Shown here: piece by piece, positions 46,441-56,779 of the stretch | How the letters are laid out: every line of letters begins with the position of its first letter | Numbering within the stretch: position 1 is the first letter of the stretch | Origin: Anthopleura xanthogrammica | Taxonomy: Eukaryota > Cnidaria > Anthozoa > Actiniaria > Actiniidae | DNA: 64,000 nucleotides | Direction of reading: 5' to 3' | Assembly: GCA_964019055.1 (NCBI GenBank) | Contig: OZ025207.1 | Coordinates: forward strand, 10,593,090 to 10,657,089 | Program-made: the position numbers and the translations under genes | Notes under the pieces: model-generated | Seen by the model: only the letters and a program-made list of their open reading frames with translations | Database searches by the model: none | Told to the model about the DNA's origin: nothing

Positions 46441-47674
46441 ATTTCTCCTTGAGGCAGAAAAAGGCCTTAGAAAATCACAATCAACACTGACAAGTTGTTG
46501 TTCCAATAACCTTTTTACTAGGCGTTAAATGACAATCTCAAATTGTTTGACTTTCACACTGACATCAGTTAATGAACAGTACCTATGGCGACCTAATGAC
46601 CTGGAAAAATATTGAAACTCGACGTTCACCTAAATGAGGAAGTTAATACAACGCATGAGGTCTAAATAACAGTTTCCAAACTAAATATCTAGATTCGCTA
46701 GAAAGGAAGCAAGCTGTGCGATGCGATCGTTTTCTCGATTTTCGCACCTTGTTTTACTGAGCCAATCTATTAGAAAATACATTATGCAGAAGAAATTTGG
46801 CGCGTTACATAAACGATCAAAAATCTTTAGAAAAACAAATTCTATACACGGTAAAGTAAATGGTGAAAACGTGGTGTAAAGTTTGCGCAGCCATTTCTTT
46901 TGAAACAAAATTAGCGTTCAATTTACTGCAAGCTGTATATACTCTTTGTCAGGTTTTGTAAATCCTTGAAATTCTAAAAGAAAAGCTAATTGAAATACAA
47001 TTAAAATGAAAGATACAAGATGAATCAACAAATACATTGATTTTTGTTGTTGTTCTGATATGAATTTCACTTCACGAAAAAAAAAAAGAAAAAAAAAAGA
47101 CTCGATAAAATGAAAATCTGCGGTTAGCAGGGGGGAATTTAAAACGACGCTGAAGGCTTGAAATTTCGAATATGAAAAGACAGCGAAAAAGGCTTCCAGT
47201 AGAGTCAATACCTACCCTAACTGATTCTTTGAATCATTCAGTAATTTATGCCATAGGAGGGCAAGGCGTAATTGCATGTTTGGTTGTTGTCAAATAGTGG
47301 GAATCGAGAAAATGACTTTGGGAAAAGCGCCATTTTGAGGCAATTAACGAAACACTTCTCTCTTTGAAGTCTATCATTTCAGACTCAATATTTCCATTGC
47401 TATGAAAGATACTTATCACTATGATGGGCCAACTCCTTGAAAAAATGAATATCAAAGTTCGCAAATTCATATCTTTGCCATTTTTCAAATTAATGGAGCA
47501 ATTCACAAATCTTTTTTAATTATCCCAAAACACTACGAAATCCGTTCATTCTGCTCGGTATAAATTATAAATCTTTGAAAGGTTGTATTAAGTAATCGTA
47601 TTCAATTTTGTACGAGTGTTCCTTGGATGCAGAAATTAAATTAGAAGTTGATGACGCGTGACAGTTATATCTGC

Positions 47675-47688
47675 GTTGCTATGGCAAC
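47675..47688. promoter_or_regulatory. RFX X-box-like site upstream of the calmodulin-like gene
   Basis: GTTGCTATGGCAAC is two inverted half-sites with a 2-base spacer, one base away from the best RFX palindrome (GTTGCC-AT-GGCAAC). It is 170 bases upstream of the proposed initiator ATG, the usual distance for X-boxes in ciliary gene promoters. Confidence 0.45.
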
Positions 47689-47806
47689 TGTGAAAAGAGC
47701 CTATGAGCAAGCGGTCAGATGGCGCAAATCGTATTTAATCGAGAGATCCATATGTAGTTAAGCATACTGTTGGCCGCTTGTCTTGGGGATTTGCCGTACA
47801 CAGCTC

Positions 47807-47814
47807 AAATATAG
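47807..47814 (+). promoter_or_regulatory. Possible TATA box
   Basis: AAATATAG about 45 bases upstream of the proposed first exon end. It would place transcription start near 47840. Weak evidence. Confidence 0.2.
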
Positions 47815-47857
47815 TATCCATCAACCTACTCGAATATTCATCGCTTCCAGATCTAAA

Positions 47858-50800
47858 ATGGTAAGAATCGTCTCCTTTTTAGCTCTTTCTGATTTTGCTC
47901 CATCTTTCTGGAGAATGTGTGTGAATTTAGAAAGTGTAAGGCCAAGGTACTCAATAAAAATCCTCTCCGCGCAGTCAGTGTATGTCACTAATAAAGCAAA
48001 CTTTCATATATGCAATGTCGGCTAAAAGCCTTCTACTTATAGCTTGTGCCAGAGTTAATATTAACTATTAACTATTAACTCTGCTTGTGCATAGAAAAAG
48101 AATGTCCTTTCTAAAAAACCGAAATCCCTAATGTGATTAAAGTAATGGTTTTTAGTGCTCTTACTGCCATGGAGTTTATTGCCTGAGGAATTCTCATTTT
48201 CTTTCCTCATCTGTAAAAAAAGTGTAGAACTCTTGCCTTGAAATCGCTAAATCTAATTCTCTTCCGCGACATCTGCAAACATGTCACAGGCAGCGGCAAT
48301 GTGAACAACCTATACTAAGGATTCTGAATTGTCATTTTTTGCTGAACAAAACACGATATTTCGTGTTGGAAACGCTGCAGCTAGTATGTAGAATCTGTAG
48401 TTTACATAATAGAAGTTGCTAGGGATATATAGAATAGCACAAAGTAACAGAAAAAAGGACAGTCAACGAGAAAGCCATCCAAATATCGACTGAGGTTGGC
48501 GTTATAATATTAAATAAATAATTCATTTCTGGCAAAGAGAAGTAAGAAATATAATCATGCTATTCGAAAAGAAAACGTAGCCTTATAATCTAACAATAGG
48601 GATGAATGATGAATGGATTTTTTTCTCATTCAATATAATTAATTATTCCTTTGTGGCTTTATTTTCGGACTTAATTTACATTCGTTGAATACATCAATAT
48701 ATAATAAACTAATCTTTTGTCCAATTTTCGTGTCTTATATTAAATCTTTTGAGAGATTTCAAATTGACAATCAGCCAAAAAAATATTTTTATTCGAAAAC
48801 GCGAGAATTTTGTGATCTAATTTTCCTACAAATGGCCTATGGATATTTGCTTTTTTGGGCGGCTTTATTTGTAACAAATTACCAAAAAGTTTTTCGTCCT
48901 GGTATCGATAATTATACTCTAAGTAGATGGACGATACAGAGTATTATTTATCGTAATTGCTTTTATTATGCTAAAAATACTTTGGAAAATCTTCAAAATT
49001 TGCGGCGTAGCGCGGGGAGAGTATTTGCAAACTTTCCCTTAATTTTATGAATCTTTAAATTTCGATTCTTCGTAAAAAAAACAACACTATTCTTAAGTAC
49101 TAGTGTGATTAATGGTGGAATAAATTAAATAAGCGTCCAATGCAAAATGTTTCTTTTCTCAATTTCAAAACATTTATAATTGTGACATGGAAAAAAGTAT
49201 ACTCAACGCTACAAAAATTTTCAATTTAAACAGAACCGAGTGCGTACTTTTTTATTCATTTTATTCGATCGAGCAGCTGCATCGCATATTATGGTGAAAA
49301 GATGTTGCCAAATCTTTATCGTTTACACACATAATTTCATTCAAAAATATTTGTATCGTACTATATATCCGTTTATCACTGAATTATATATGATTTTTTA
49401 AGTTAAAGTAACTCAAGTGCTTATAAGTTATTTCACCTGCAGAAAAATTTTTTAGCTGCTGATATCAATAACCTTTTCTTGTAGATGTTTGTTTTTTCTA
49501 CAGGTGATTTACGAGCTAGTGCAAACACATTGAATTTAGAAAACAAAATTAAACAAGGAAGGAAGTAAGAAACGTTTTAATAGCAAAAGTACAATTGTAT
49601 AGCCTTTCTGTTTCCAGGTTAATAAAATAAAAAGTGTATTTTGTAAACATAGTTGATTGTTAAATAATTTTGGACTCTGCTATTCGTTAAAAAAACATTT
49701 TTTTTTTTCATTATCAAAATTGATACAATTTTATTCCCGCCCATAAAATCTAATTTGAATAACGGATAACAAAAACAACATTGAAGTACGCATATTCCTT
49801 TTTGTTTTCCTGGTTAGCACAGGTATAACTTGGAGAATTTAGAATACTCTGCAGACATCCTATCGTCTGGTTTAGTTTTTCGCTCATTATTTATCTTGAA
49901 GTGGAATATGAATTTTTTTTTCAAGACATCAAGTGTTTGTGTAACCAATATCCGTATGCTGCCAAAATACCATGCTATTATTGATATTTGTGGATTTATC
50001 ATATAGAAAATGCTAGAAATATCATCACAGTTTGAGAGAAAAAGCTTTGAATGTTATATTGATCACTGTAAATGAGTAAAGTGCATTTTCTTGTCAGATA
50101 TATAAATACCATTTGCATTTTCTTTTGTTTCGATTTCGTATCCTAAGAAGAAAAAATAGCATCTACTAGAATCCTTGTTTTGTTTTCTGTCTAAAGACGC
50201 GAGGTTTTTTTTTGCACAAGTTGTTTTTGTTAGGACTTCTTGAGGGGAGTCGAATAAAATCATCGCAATCTTGCTCGACAATTTAGAAAGCTGTTTTCAA
50301 AACGAAGCTTATTTATTTATCTAGCAATATAAAATAAAGTATAATTTATCTTAAAACGGATTTGATACTTTTTACTCGAGCAATATATGAAATGAAGTAC
50401 AGGTTGTGTTACTTATTTCTGTGTTTTTTTGCTCTTTGCTTTGTTTTTTATTTCGTTCGTACGTTTTTTCCTTCTATCATTCCTTCTTTCTTTTTTTCGT
50501 TGTTCTTTCCTTTTTTTCTTTCTTTCTTTTCTTCGTTCGTTCTTTTCTTTTTTCTTTCTTTCTTTTCTTCGTTCGTTCTTTCCTTTTTTTCTTTCTTTCT
50601 TTTCTTCGTTCGTTCTTTCCTTTTTTCTTTCTTTCTTTTCTTCGTTCGTTCTTTCCTTTTTAATTTCTTTCTTTTCTTCGTTCGTTCTTTCCTTTTTTCT
50701 TTCTTTCTTTTCTTCATTCGTTCTTTCCTTTTTTCTTTCTTTCTTTTCTTCGTTCGTTCTTTCCTTTTCTCTTTCCTTCTTTCCTTCATCCGTTCTTTTT

Positions 50801-53800
50801 TTCTGTACGAGCAGGTGCGTGCAGAGTAATTGTAGCGTTAATCACTGTTTGCCATGTTAAAGGCATTAAGTCAATCTTATTAACTGCATGTCTTCGTTTA
50901 ACAAATAGACCCGTCATTTACAGGATATTCAAGTAATCAGCAATCAGTATTAATGTTTTGGGATTTGTTGCTGATGGCATTAGTTTTGCAGGTCTGGGGG
51001 AAATGATTGATGGATGGATGAATGGACGGATGAAATGAAGGATGGGTGGATGAATGGATGGATGAAATGAAGGATGGGTGGATGGATGGATGGGTGGGTG
51101 AGTAGGTTGATCGATGGACTGATGGATGAATGGACGGATGAAATCAAGGATGGGTGGATGGATGGGTGGATAGGTGGGTGGGTGAGTAGGTTGATCGATG
51201 GACTGATGGATGAATGGACGGACGGACGGGTGGATGGATGGATGGATAGATGAGTGAAAAGGTGGATGGATGGATGAAAGGACTGATGGATAGATGGATG
51301 TCATGGATCGATGAATGGACGGACGGAGGGGTGGATGGATGGATGGATAGATGAGTCAAAGGGTGGATGGATGGATGGATGAACGGACGGGTGGATGGAT
51401 GAGTGAAAGTGTGGATGGATGATATGGATGGATTCTTATTAGATGAATAGATGGATAGATTCATAACTTTAATCTTACAACCATTCCTTTTTTTCCCTAG
51501 GGTGACAAACTAACAGCACAACAACTCGCAGGTAAATATTCGACGTTTGTTTTTCTCGGGATTCATTTTAATCTTTGTGTCTGTGTATATTCTGCCAATA
51601 ACCCGTTTTTTCCATGACTTTCTTCTGGGAAAAAAAACGACAAACTTGGCCTTCTAGGTATCCAATCAACCCATTATCACCGACCTTTTGACAGTCTCTT
51701 TCTCCTTGATGTACACTGAGATTATTTGGTTATCAGTAAATGAAACGTCGACAAGTAATGCAAGGCTTTTTAGTGGTTTTCCGACAAGCACTTTAGTACA
51801 TTTCCAACTTAGACCGGATAAACCAAAGCTTTTCTGACAGTTCCAAAATGCGACTTCCATCGCTCTGGGCTGGGAATTTCTCATCTCAGAAATGCAAATA
51901 AATGATAAAATCATGGAGAGATAAAAGTGCCTATAAAAAGGAGGCAAACAGAAAGAAAACAAAGTTGTATGTGAGAGGGAATCAAAGGTGGCGTAGCGGT
52001 AGTGTAGTCGCCTCTCACCTGTGAGATCTCGGGTCCGATGCATAAACTTGCCATCTTATGTGATAATAGTTTGTTTGTTCTTTCCCTTTAATTCGATGTT
52101 TTTCTGTGGGTTTTCTGGTATTCTTCCTTCCGCAAAACCTAACATGCTAAATTCCAAAGTTAGCTGTGCCCTGAATTTTATCAGCCCTGAGATTGTTTCA
52201 TGCCTAGGGTATCGATAAAATTTAAAGATAAAGAGTTTGATGGATTTTGGACTACGGCTCTTGTTTACTGAAGCCAACATCATCACTGGCTAAATATCGC
52301 TAAAATCTATCGTCCGAGAATTCTCGACATTTCCGACAAATTTCCGAATACACGAACTTTTTCCCCGAATACCCTAATATGTGATCTTTAAAAAAGATAC
52401 TTTTCATAGTAGATTAATGAGGTGAATGTCATTCATTATAAGAATTATTTAGATTTTATTCATTATTATTTAGAAATAGAGGCAGCTTTCAAGATGTATG
52501 ACAAGAACGGTGATGGTGCCATAACCGCAGAGGAGTTGGGCAACGCGATGAGAGAAGCAGGGCAACCAGTGACTGACAGTGAACTGAAAGATTTGATCCG
52601 CGCTGTAGATGTCAATGGTAAGGTCAAAGAAAGTTTGTCTGTCACTATAGCTGACAACCGTGGTGTATTGGAATGTCACATGAAATGGTGCGCGCATCAA
52701 ACTATGTGACTTAACCATCTAGCAATCCTGAAAATCATTGGATCACTCCGCACACAAACAGACATCCAGCACCAATAGCGGGCATCCTCGAACCATTTAG
52801 CTTCCGACATCACGCACTATCATCTAACATTTCTGCACCATTATCTGACATTCCCGCACCATTTGGTCATCCCCGCTCCATCTTAGGATCTCTCTAATAT
52901 CCGTACCATCAGCGGACATCCCCGCACCACCATCTGACATCCCCACACCACCATCAGACATCCCCGCACCATTATCGGGCGTCCCCGTATTATCATCTGA
53001 CATCCCCGCACCACCATTAGACATCCCCGCACCACCATCTGACATCCCCGCACCACCATCTGACATCCCCGCACCACCATCTGACATCCCCGCACCATTA
53101 TCGGGCGTCCCCGTATTATCATCTGACATCCCCGCACCACCATTAGACATCCCCGCACCACCATCTGACATCCCCGCACCACCATCTGACATCCCCGCAC
53201 CACCATCAGACATCCCCGCACCAACATCAGACATCCCCGTAACAACATCAGACACCCCGCACCAACATCAGACATCCCCGCACCAACATCAGACATCCCC
53301 GTAACAACATCAGACACCCCGCACCACCATCAGACATCCCCGCACCAACATCAGACATCCCCGCACCAACATCAGACACCCCGCACCAACATCAGACATC
53401 CCCGCACCACCATCAGACATCCCCGCACCACCATCAGACATCCCCGCACCACCATCAGACATCCCCGCACCTTTATCGGGCGTCCACGCACCACCATCAG
53501 ACATCCCCGCACCACCATCTGACATCCCCGCACCATTATCGGGCGTCCCCGTATTATCATCGGACGTCGCCGTATTATCATCTGACATCCCCGCACCACC
53601 ATTAGACATCCCCGCACCACCATCTGACATCCCCGCACCACCATCTGACATCCCCGCACCATTATCGGGCGTCCCCGTATTATCATCGGACGTCGCCGCA
53701 CCACCATCGAAAATAGCGCACTTTCCGCTTAGCGTATATTTTCTTGGCGCTCCGCACATTTTCAGAGAGCAAAAGCATGCTATGATTGTTTACAGAAAAA

Positions 53801-54782
53801 AGCCTATTTTTTCAGCTTGATCCCTCCACTCCACTTTCTCCTTCAGAAATCAAACTAATAATCCCATTATATTCTCCACAGGAAATGGTCAAGTGGAATA
53901 CAAAGAGTTTGTAAATATGATGGCTAGTCAGTATGGAAGCCCCATTCCCACACAAGAAATGAGATCATACTTTGACGCTTTTGATAAGAATGGTGATGGG
54001 TTCATTGGCCCTGATGAAATGAGATGCCTCGTCAAGGCCTTTTATTCCAATCTTTCTGGTGCAGCTTTAGAAAATCAAGTAAAAAGTATGACCAAAACAG
54101 CTGATACAAATAACGATGGCAAGATTAGTTTTGAAGGTGAGTTGTCAGAAAACGTTTGCGCACGACATGAAAAACATGATGCCATTCTGGTATACCTTCT
54201 GTATAAAAATGGTCTTTTCGAATGGGTTATTGACTATTTGCAATCATTCCCAACCAGCTGAGAGGCATAACATTTTCTAACCAATCACAATCTGTTGTGA
54301 TTTTGTATGGCCGGCCCTGTGTTCAAGCACTTTTTTCTACCTTAAAACTATTGACAATTGAATCCAATACATTTTAAGTATCAGAAAAGTCCAAAACTCT
54401 TAATCAGAGTAATATTTCGTCCATGATTTATCTAAAATTTACCCGAGAAATAAAATTTTTCAAGACAAAGAGTGAAAGGCCGCAGGTTTTGATCAACAAT
54501 GCTTTGCGCGAGTAGTTGTTCGCTCAGCTGGAAGAGAGTTAAAAGACAACGACATGGCGTCCATGTTGGAGGTATGAATATAGGCGATGAGAGAGATCTG
54601 TTAATTTCACCAAAACATGGATGGCGGTGATACCTTTTAGGACAGCCAAGCTAAATAAAATGTCCCGGATTTGTCTAACCCAAGAAAATGCTCATACAGA
54701 TTACATCACTTTGAATTAACTGACTTAGAACATATCTAATTTCTTTACAGAATTTGAAAAGGTTCTCAAAGCAAGTGCTTAG
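47858..54782 (+). CDS. Calmodulin-like protein with four EF hands
   Basis: Five exons: 47858-47860 (ATG only), 51501-51531, 52474-52617, 53882-54136, 54751-54782; 465 bases, 154 residues, all phases consistent. The N-terminus [16 protein letters not shown] parallels calmodulin's first helix. Four loops keep all calcium ligands: [48 protein letters not shown]. It should bind four calcium ions and act as a cytosolic sensor; it diverges enough from calmodulin to be a calmodulin-like or troponin C-like paralogue. Exon 1 holding just the Met codon (AAAATG|GTAAGA) is the classical animal calmodulin gene structure, but here it is inferred from phase and motif and is the weakest part; exons 2-5 are firm. 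An X-box-like site lies upstream. Introns hold a pyrimidine tract, GGAT repeats, a SINE and a GC-rich minisatellite. AATAAA at 55351 is a possible poly(A) signal. Confidence 0.85.
50465..50797 (+). repeat. Pyrimidine tract with a repeated TTCTTCGTTCGTTCTTTCC block
   Basis: (TTTC)n runs alternate with cttcgttcgttctttcc, giving a higher-order unit of about 50-55 bp with six or seven repeats. Frames across it (Phe/Ser, or Lys/Arg/Glu on the other strand) are artefacts. In intron 1 of the calmodulin-like gene. Confidence 0.88.
51001..51445 (+). repeat. GGAT/GGAC tetranucleotide-derived array
   Basis: ggatggatgg, gaatggacgg, gggtgggtgagtaggttgat blocks with longer-period duplications (the gagtaggttgatcgatggac segment occurs at about 51101 and 51184). 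It ends about 55 bases before exon 2 of the calmodulin-like gene. Confidence 0.88.
51985..52215 (+). mobile_element. tRNA-headed SINE-like element, full layout
   Basis: The head ggtggcgtagcggtagtgta has an A-box form (TGGCGTAGCGG) and gatctcgggtccgatgc is a worn B box. The body gtgggttttctggtattctt, ccgcaaaaccta and the tail gttagctgtgccctga, tcagccctgagattgtttca follow. The tail is a diverged copy of the 58-bp satellite unit. It lies in intron 2 of the calmodulin-like gene. Confidence 0.65.
52800..53706. repeat. 21-bp GC-rich minisatellite in the calmodulin-like gene
   Basis: The unit acatccccgcaccaccatct (21 bp with the following base) is repeated about 40 times, mixed with variants attatcgggcgtccccgtat, ccaacatcag and gtaacaacatcag. 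Blocks of variants recur in the same order, a higher-order structure. The 5' edge is a decayed form. Minus-strand frames coding MSDGGAG repeats come from it and are not considered genes. Intron 3. Confidence 0.9.
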
Positions 54783-56779
54783 ACATCCCCAAGAGTCCAC
54801 TTTCCCTCGATAGCGACTGTCCGCGAGAGGGAAGGACAACCTGGACCCTACTGAATCTAACCTACGCTTTTAGTCATTATTTCAATTGTCAAGACTAATT
54901 CATTTAATTTACTACACGGATTGTGTTATTTAATTCCATGTATGTGGTTTGTAGAAATATATATTCGAAGGGATAATCCGTGTGGGATGGTATGTAGTTG
55001 ATGTAGTTAGATAGGGTGTTCCGGCACCAGTACATGCAAGGGAAGTCCCTAATTTTGTGTTAACATATATAGCATTCTAAATAGGGTATCGGAAGACTCG
55101 TACACGCAGTATTGCTGTTGCGCAAACCACAAAGAAATGAAAAAAATTAAACGATTTTCCTGAAACGCATTCTCAGCTTTATAACAAAATGACGAAACAT
55201 ATAAAAATCTTCCCAGTTTCGGTTATTCTCACTCCGTTTGAAACCGGAAGTCATATTTCACATTAACTAAGTCAAAGCCTTTGACATTCTAAGCTTTTCT
55301 CAAATGTATAAGCACAGGAAACCCAGCAAAAGGAATGCAGTTATAGGACAAATAAATGTGAAAATGTTAACATTTAAACTAACTTTCCCCTGATAATAAA
55401 AGTGTTATTGTATTATTCTTAAAGGTGCAAAAATACCCGAGGCAATTTCTTCATGATGATTTAGTAAAAATTCTCTTTGAAAGAACGACGTTTTTTTAGC
55501 ACTGATTACATCTAATACACTGTATAACATCCCCAATTTTTTAAGTGAATAAGAGTGAAAAAGAGAGTACGTCATGTACTGAGTGTTTAGGATGTTAGTT
55601 ATTCGTCGTATTCCTGCAGTTTTTCCAGCAGGAATACGACGTATTTCAAACTAGTTTTACCGTTAGCTATGAATACTTTTAGTTTTTATATTGACTACCT
55701 TTGCCATCAAAGATGGCGGAAACTGAACTATTAACCTCCTGGTTCACATTAGGTTTATACCTAGTTAGCTACACTTGACATCAGTGATCCTCTGCTCCAC
55801 CCTCACGTGCTGATTTACATTTTCTAGTCCTTACAGCTTCCATCCTTATAAAGAGAAGGGATTAGGTTAGGTTTGGTATATTTTATTATGGGAGGAAGGG
55901 ATGGACCAAGGACTTTTTAGATTGAATCAAAACAATTGTCATCTGAAGGGAACCGATTTAGAAAGGGAGTGAAGGATACCTGGCACCCCTCACTTCTGGA
56001 AGTGAAATCCTGGATTTCCCCCCTAAAAACTGAAAGTCAAATTGCAGAAATGAATGTGCTGTCTTTAAGAATGCTAAAATTACAGTTAGGATCCATAAAG
56101 TTTCTAAGATCAAATGTCCTGCCTATTTGCATGTATGCCAAATAACATACTTGCGCGGTATAAAAATAGTCACTACGGACACCCATGCCAAGTATCGGGC
56201 ATTTCAACTGGTATCTGAGAGGGGGGATGTTTACCGCTAACCCACCAACTAAATCAAGAGGGAGAAGTTGAAGAAAGATGAATGTACTACAGGGTACCCA
56301 TAGTTACGCGCGCATTCTAGAGCGCGCGCCAAGTGATACAGCTTACCAACAGTTGAGCTTGCGCACGCGAAATAACGATAACTGAACAGCGCGCGCGCAT
56401 GTGTGGTTGAAGTTAGTTTTACCGTTTTAAGCTCGCGCACGCTTGTTTACCTTCAAAAGTTTTCAGTTTGCATACGTAATTTGTTAGACGCAACTTCATA
56501 AAACGGTTGGATCATTCTCGTAGTTTCATTCTGAACTCAACCGTGCTTCACACAACACTGGATTGGTAAGTGATTACTATATATTATATTGTTCTTAATA
56601 TTTTATTAGAAATTGAAACTTTATCGATCGGCAAAGTAAGGTTTGTTCTAATAAAGTTGCGTCGCGCAGAAGAAAGTTGCAAAAACCCTTGTAGAATACC
56701 GAGTCAATGTCAAGATGACTTTACGCGCAATAAGAAATATACCTGTTTTTATTGACCTTGATCCAGGTGATGGTTATGT
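54783..56779. other. Intergenic stretch between the converging calmodulin-like gene and ZNFX1
   Basis: It holds the likely 3' untranslated regions. A hairpin with 14-bp arms (cgtcgtattcctgc / gcaggaatacgacg) lies at 55604-55641. CG-rich patches (gcgcgcgcatgtg) occur near 56300-56400. No exon was recognised. Confidence 0.5.
56748..56753 (-). terminator. Poly(A) signal AATAAA of ZNFX1
   Basis: TTTATT on the plus strand reads AATAAA on the minus strand, 27 bases after the ZNFX1 stop codon at 56780-56782. It would give a very short 3' untranslated region. Confidence 0.4.

Larger units (their letters stand above)
43488..47857. other. Intergenic stretch upstream of TRAPPC8 and the calmodulin-like gene
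   Basis: The two genes diverge from this stretch, so both promoters should lie in it. Besides the foldback elements and satellite units listed, I see no coding exon. A 64-codon frame starting at 43502, 14 bases from the TRAPPC8 start, has no recognisable content. A hairpin (tttcgcgattttt / aaaaaatcgcgaaa) lies near 44027-44063. Confidence 0.5.

Noticed and set aside
48685..49050. 121-residue plus-strand frame
   Set aside because: AT-rich, no family resemblance, no splice or promoter support; within an intron of the calmodulin-like gene model.
50362..50860. Phe/Ser-rich and Lys/Arg/Glu-rich frames up to 155 residues
   Set aside because: Come from the pyrimidine tract; same repeat in every frame.
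51985..52050. tRNA gene
   Set aside because: Has A-box and B-box-like words but no full cloverleaf, and it is followed by a SINE body shared with other loci.
52824..53759. Minus-strand frames of 140-150 residues with MSDGGAG repeats
   Set aside because: They are translations of a 21-bp minisatellite, which keeps any stop-free frame open. No start context, splice signals or non-repeat domain.
55936..56145. 69-residue plus-strand frame near the calmodulin-like gene
   Set aside because: No similarity recognised and no splice link to neighbouring exons.
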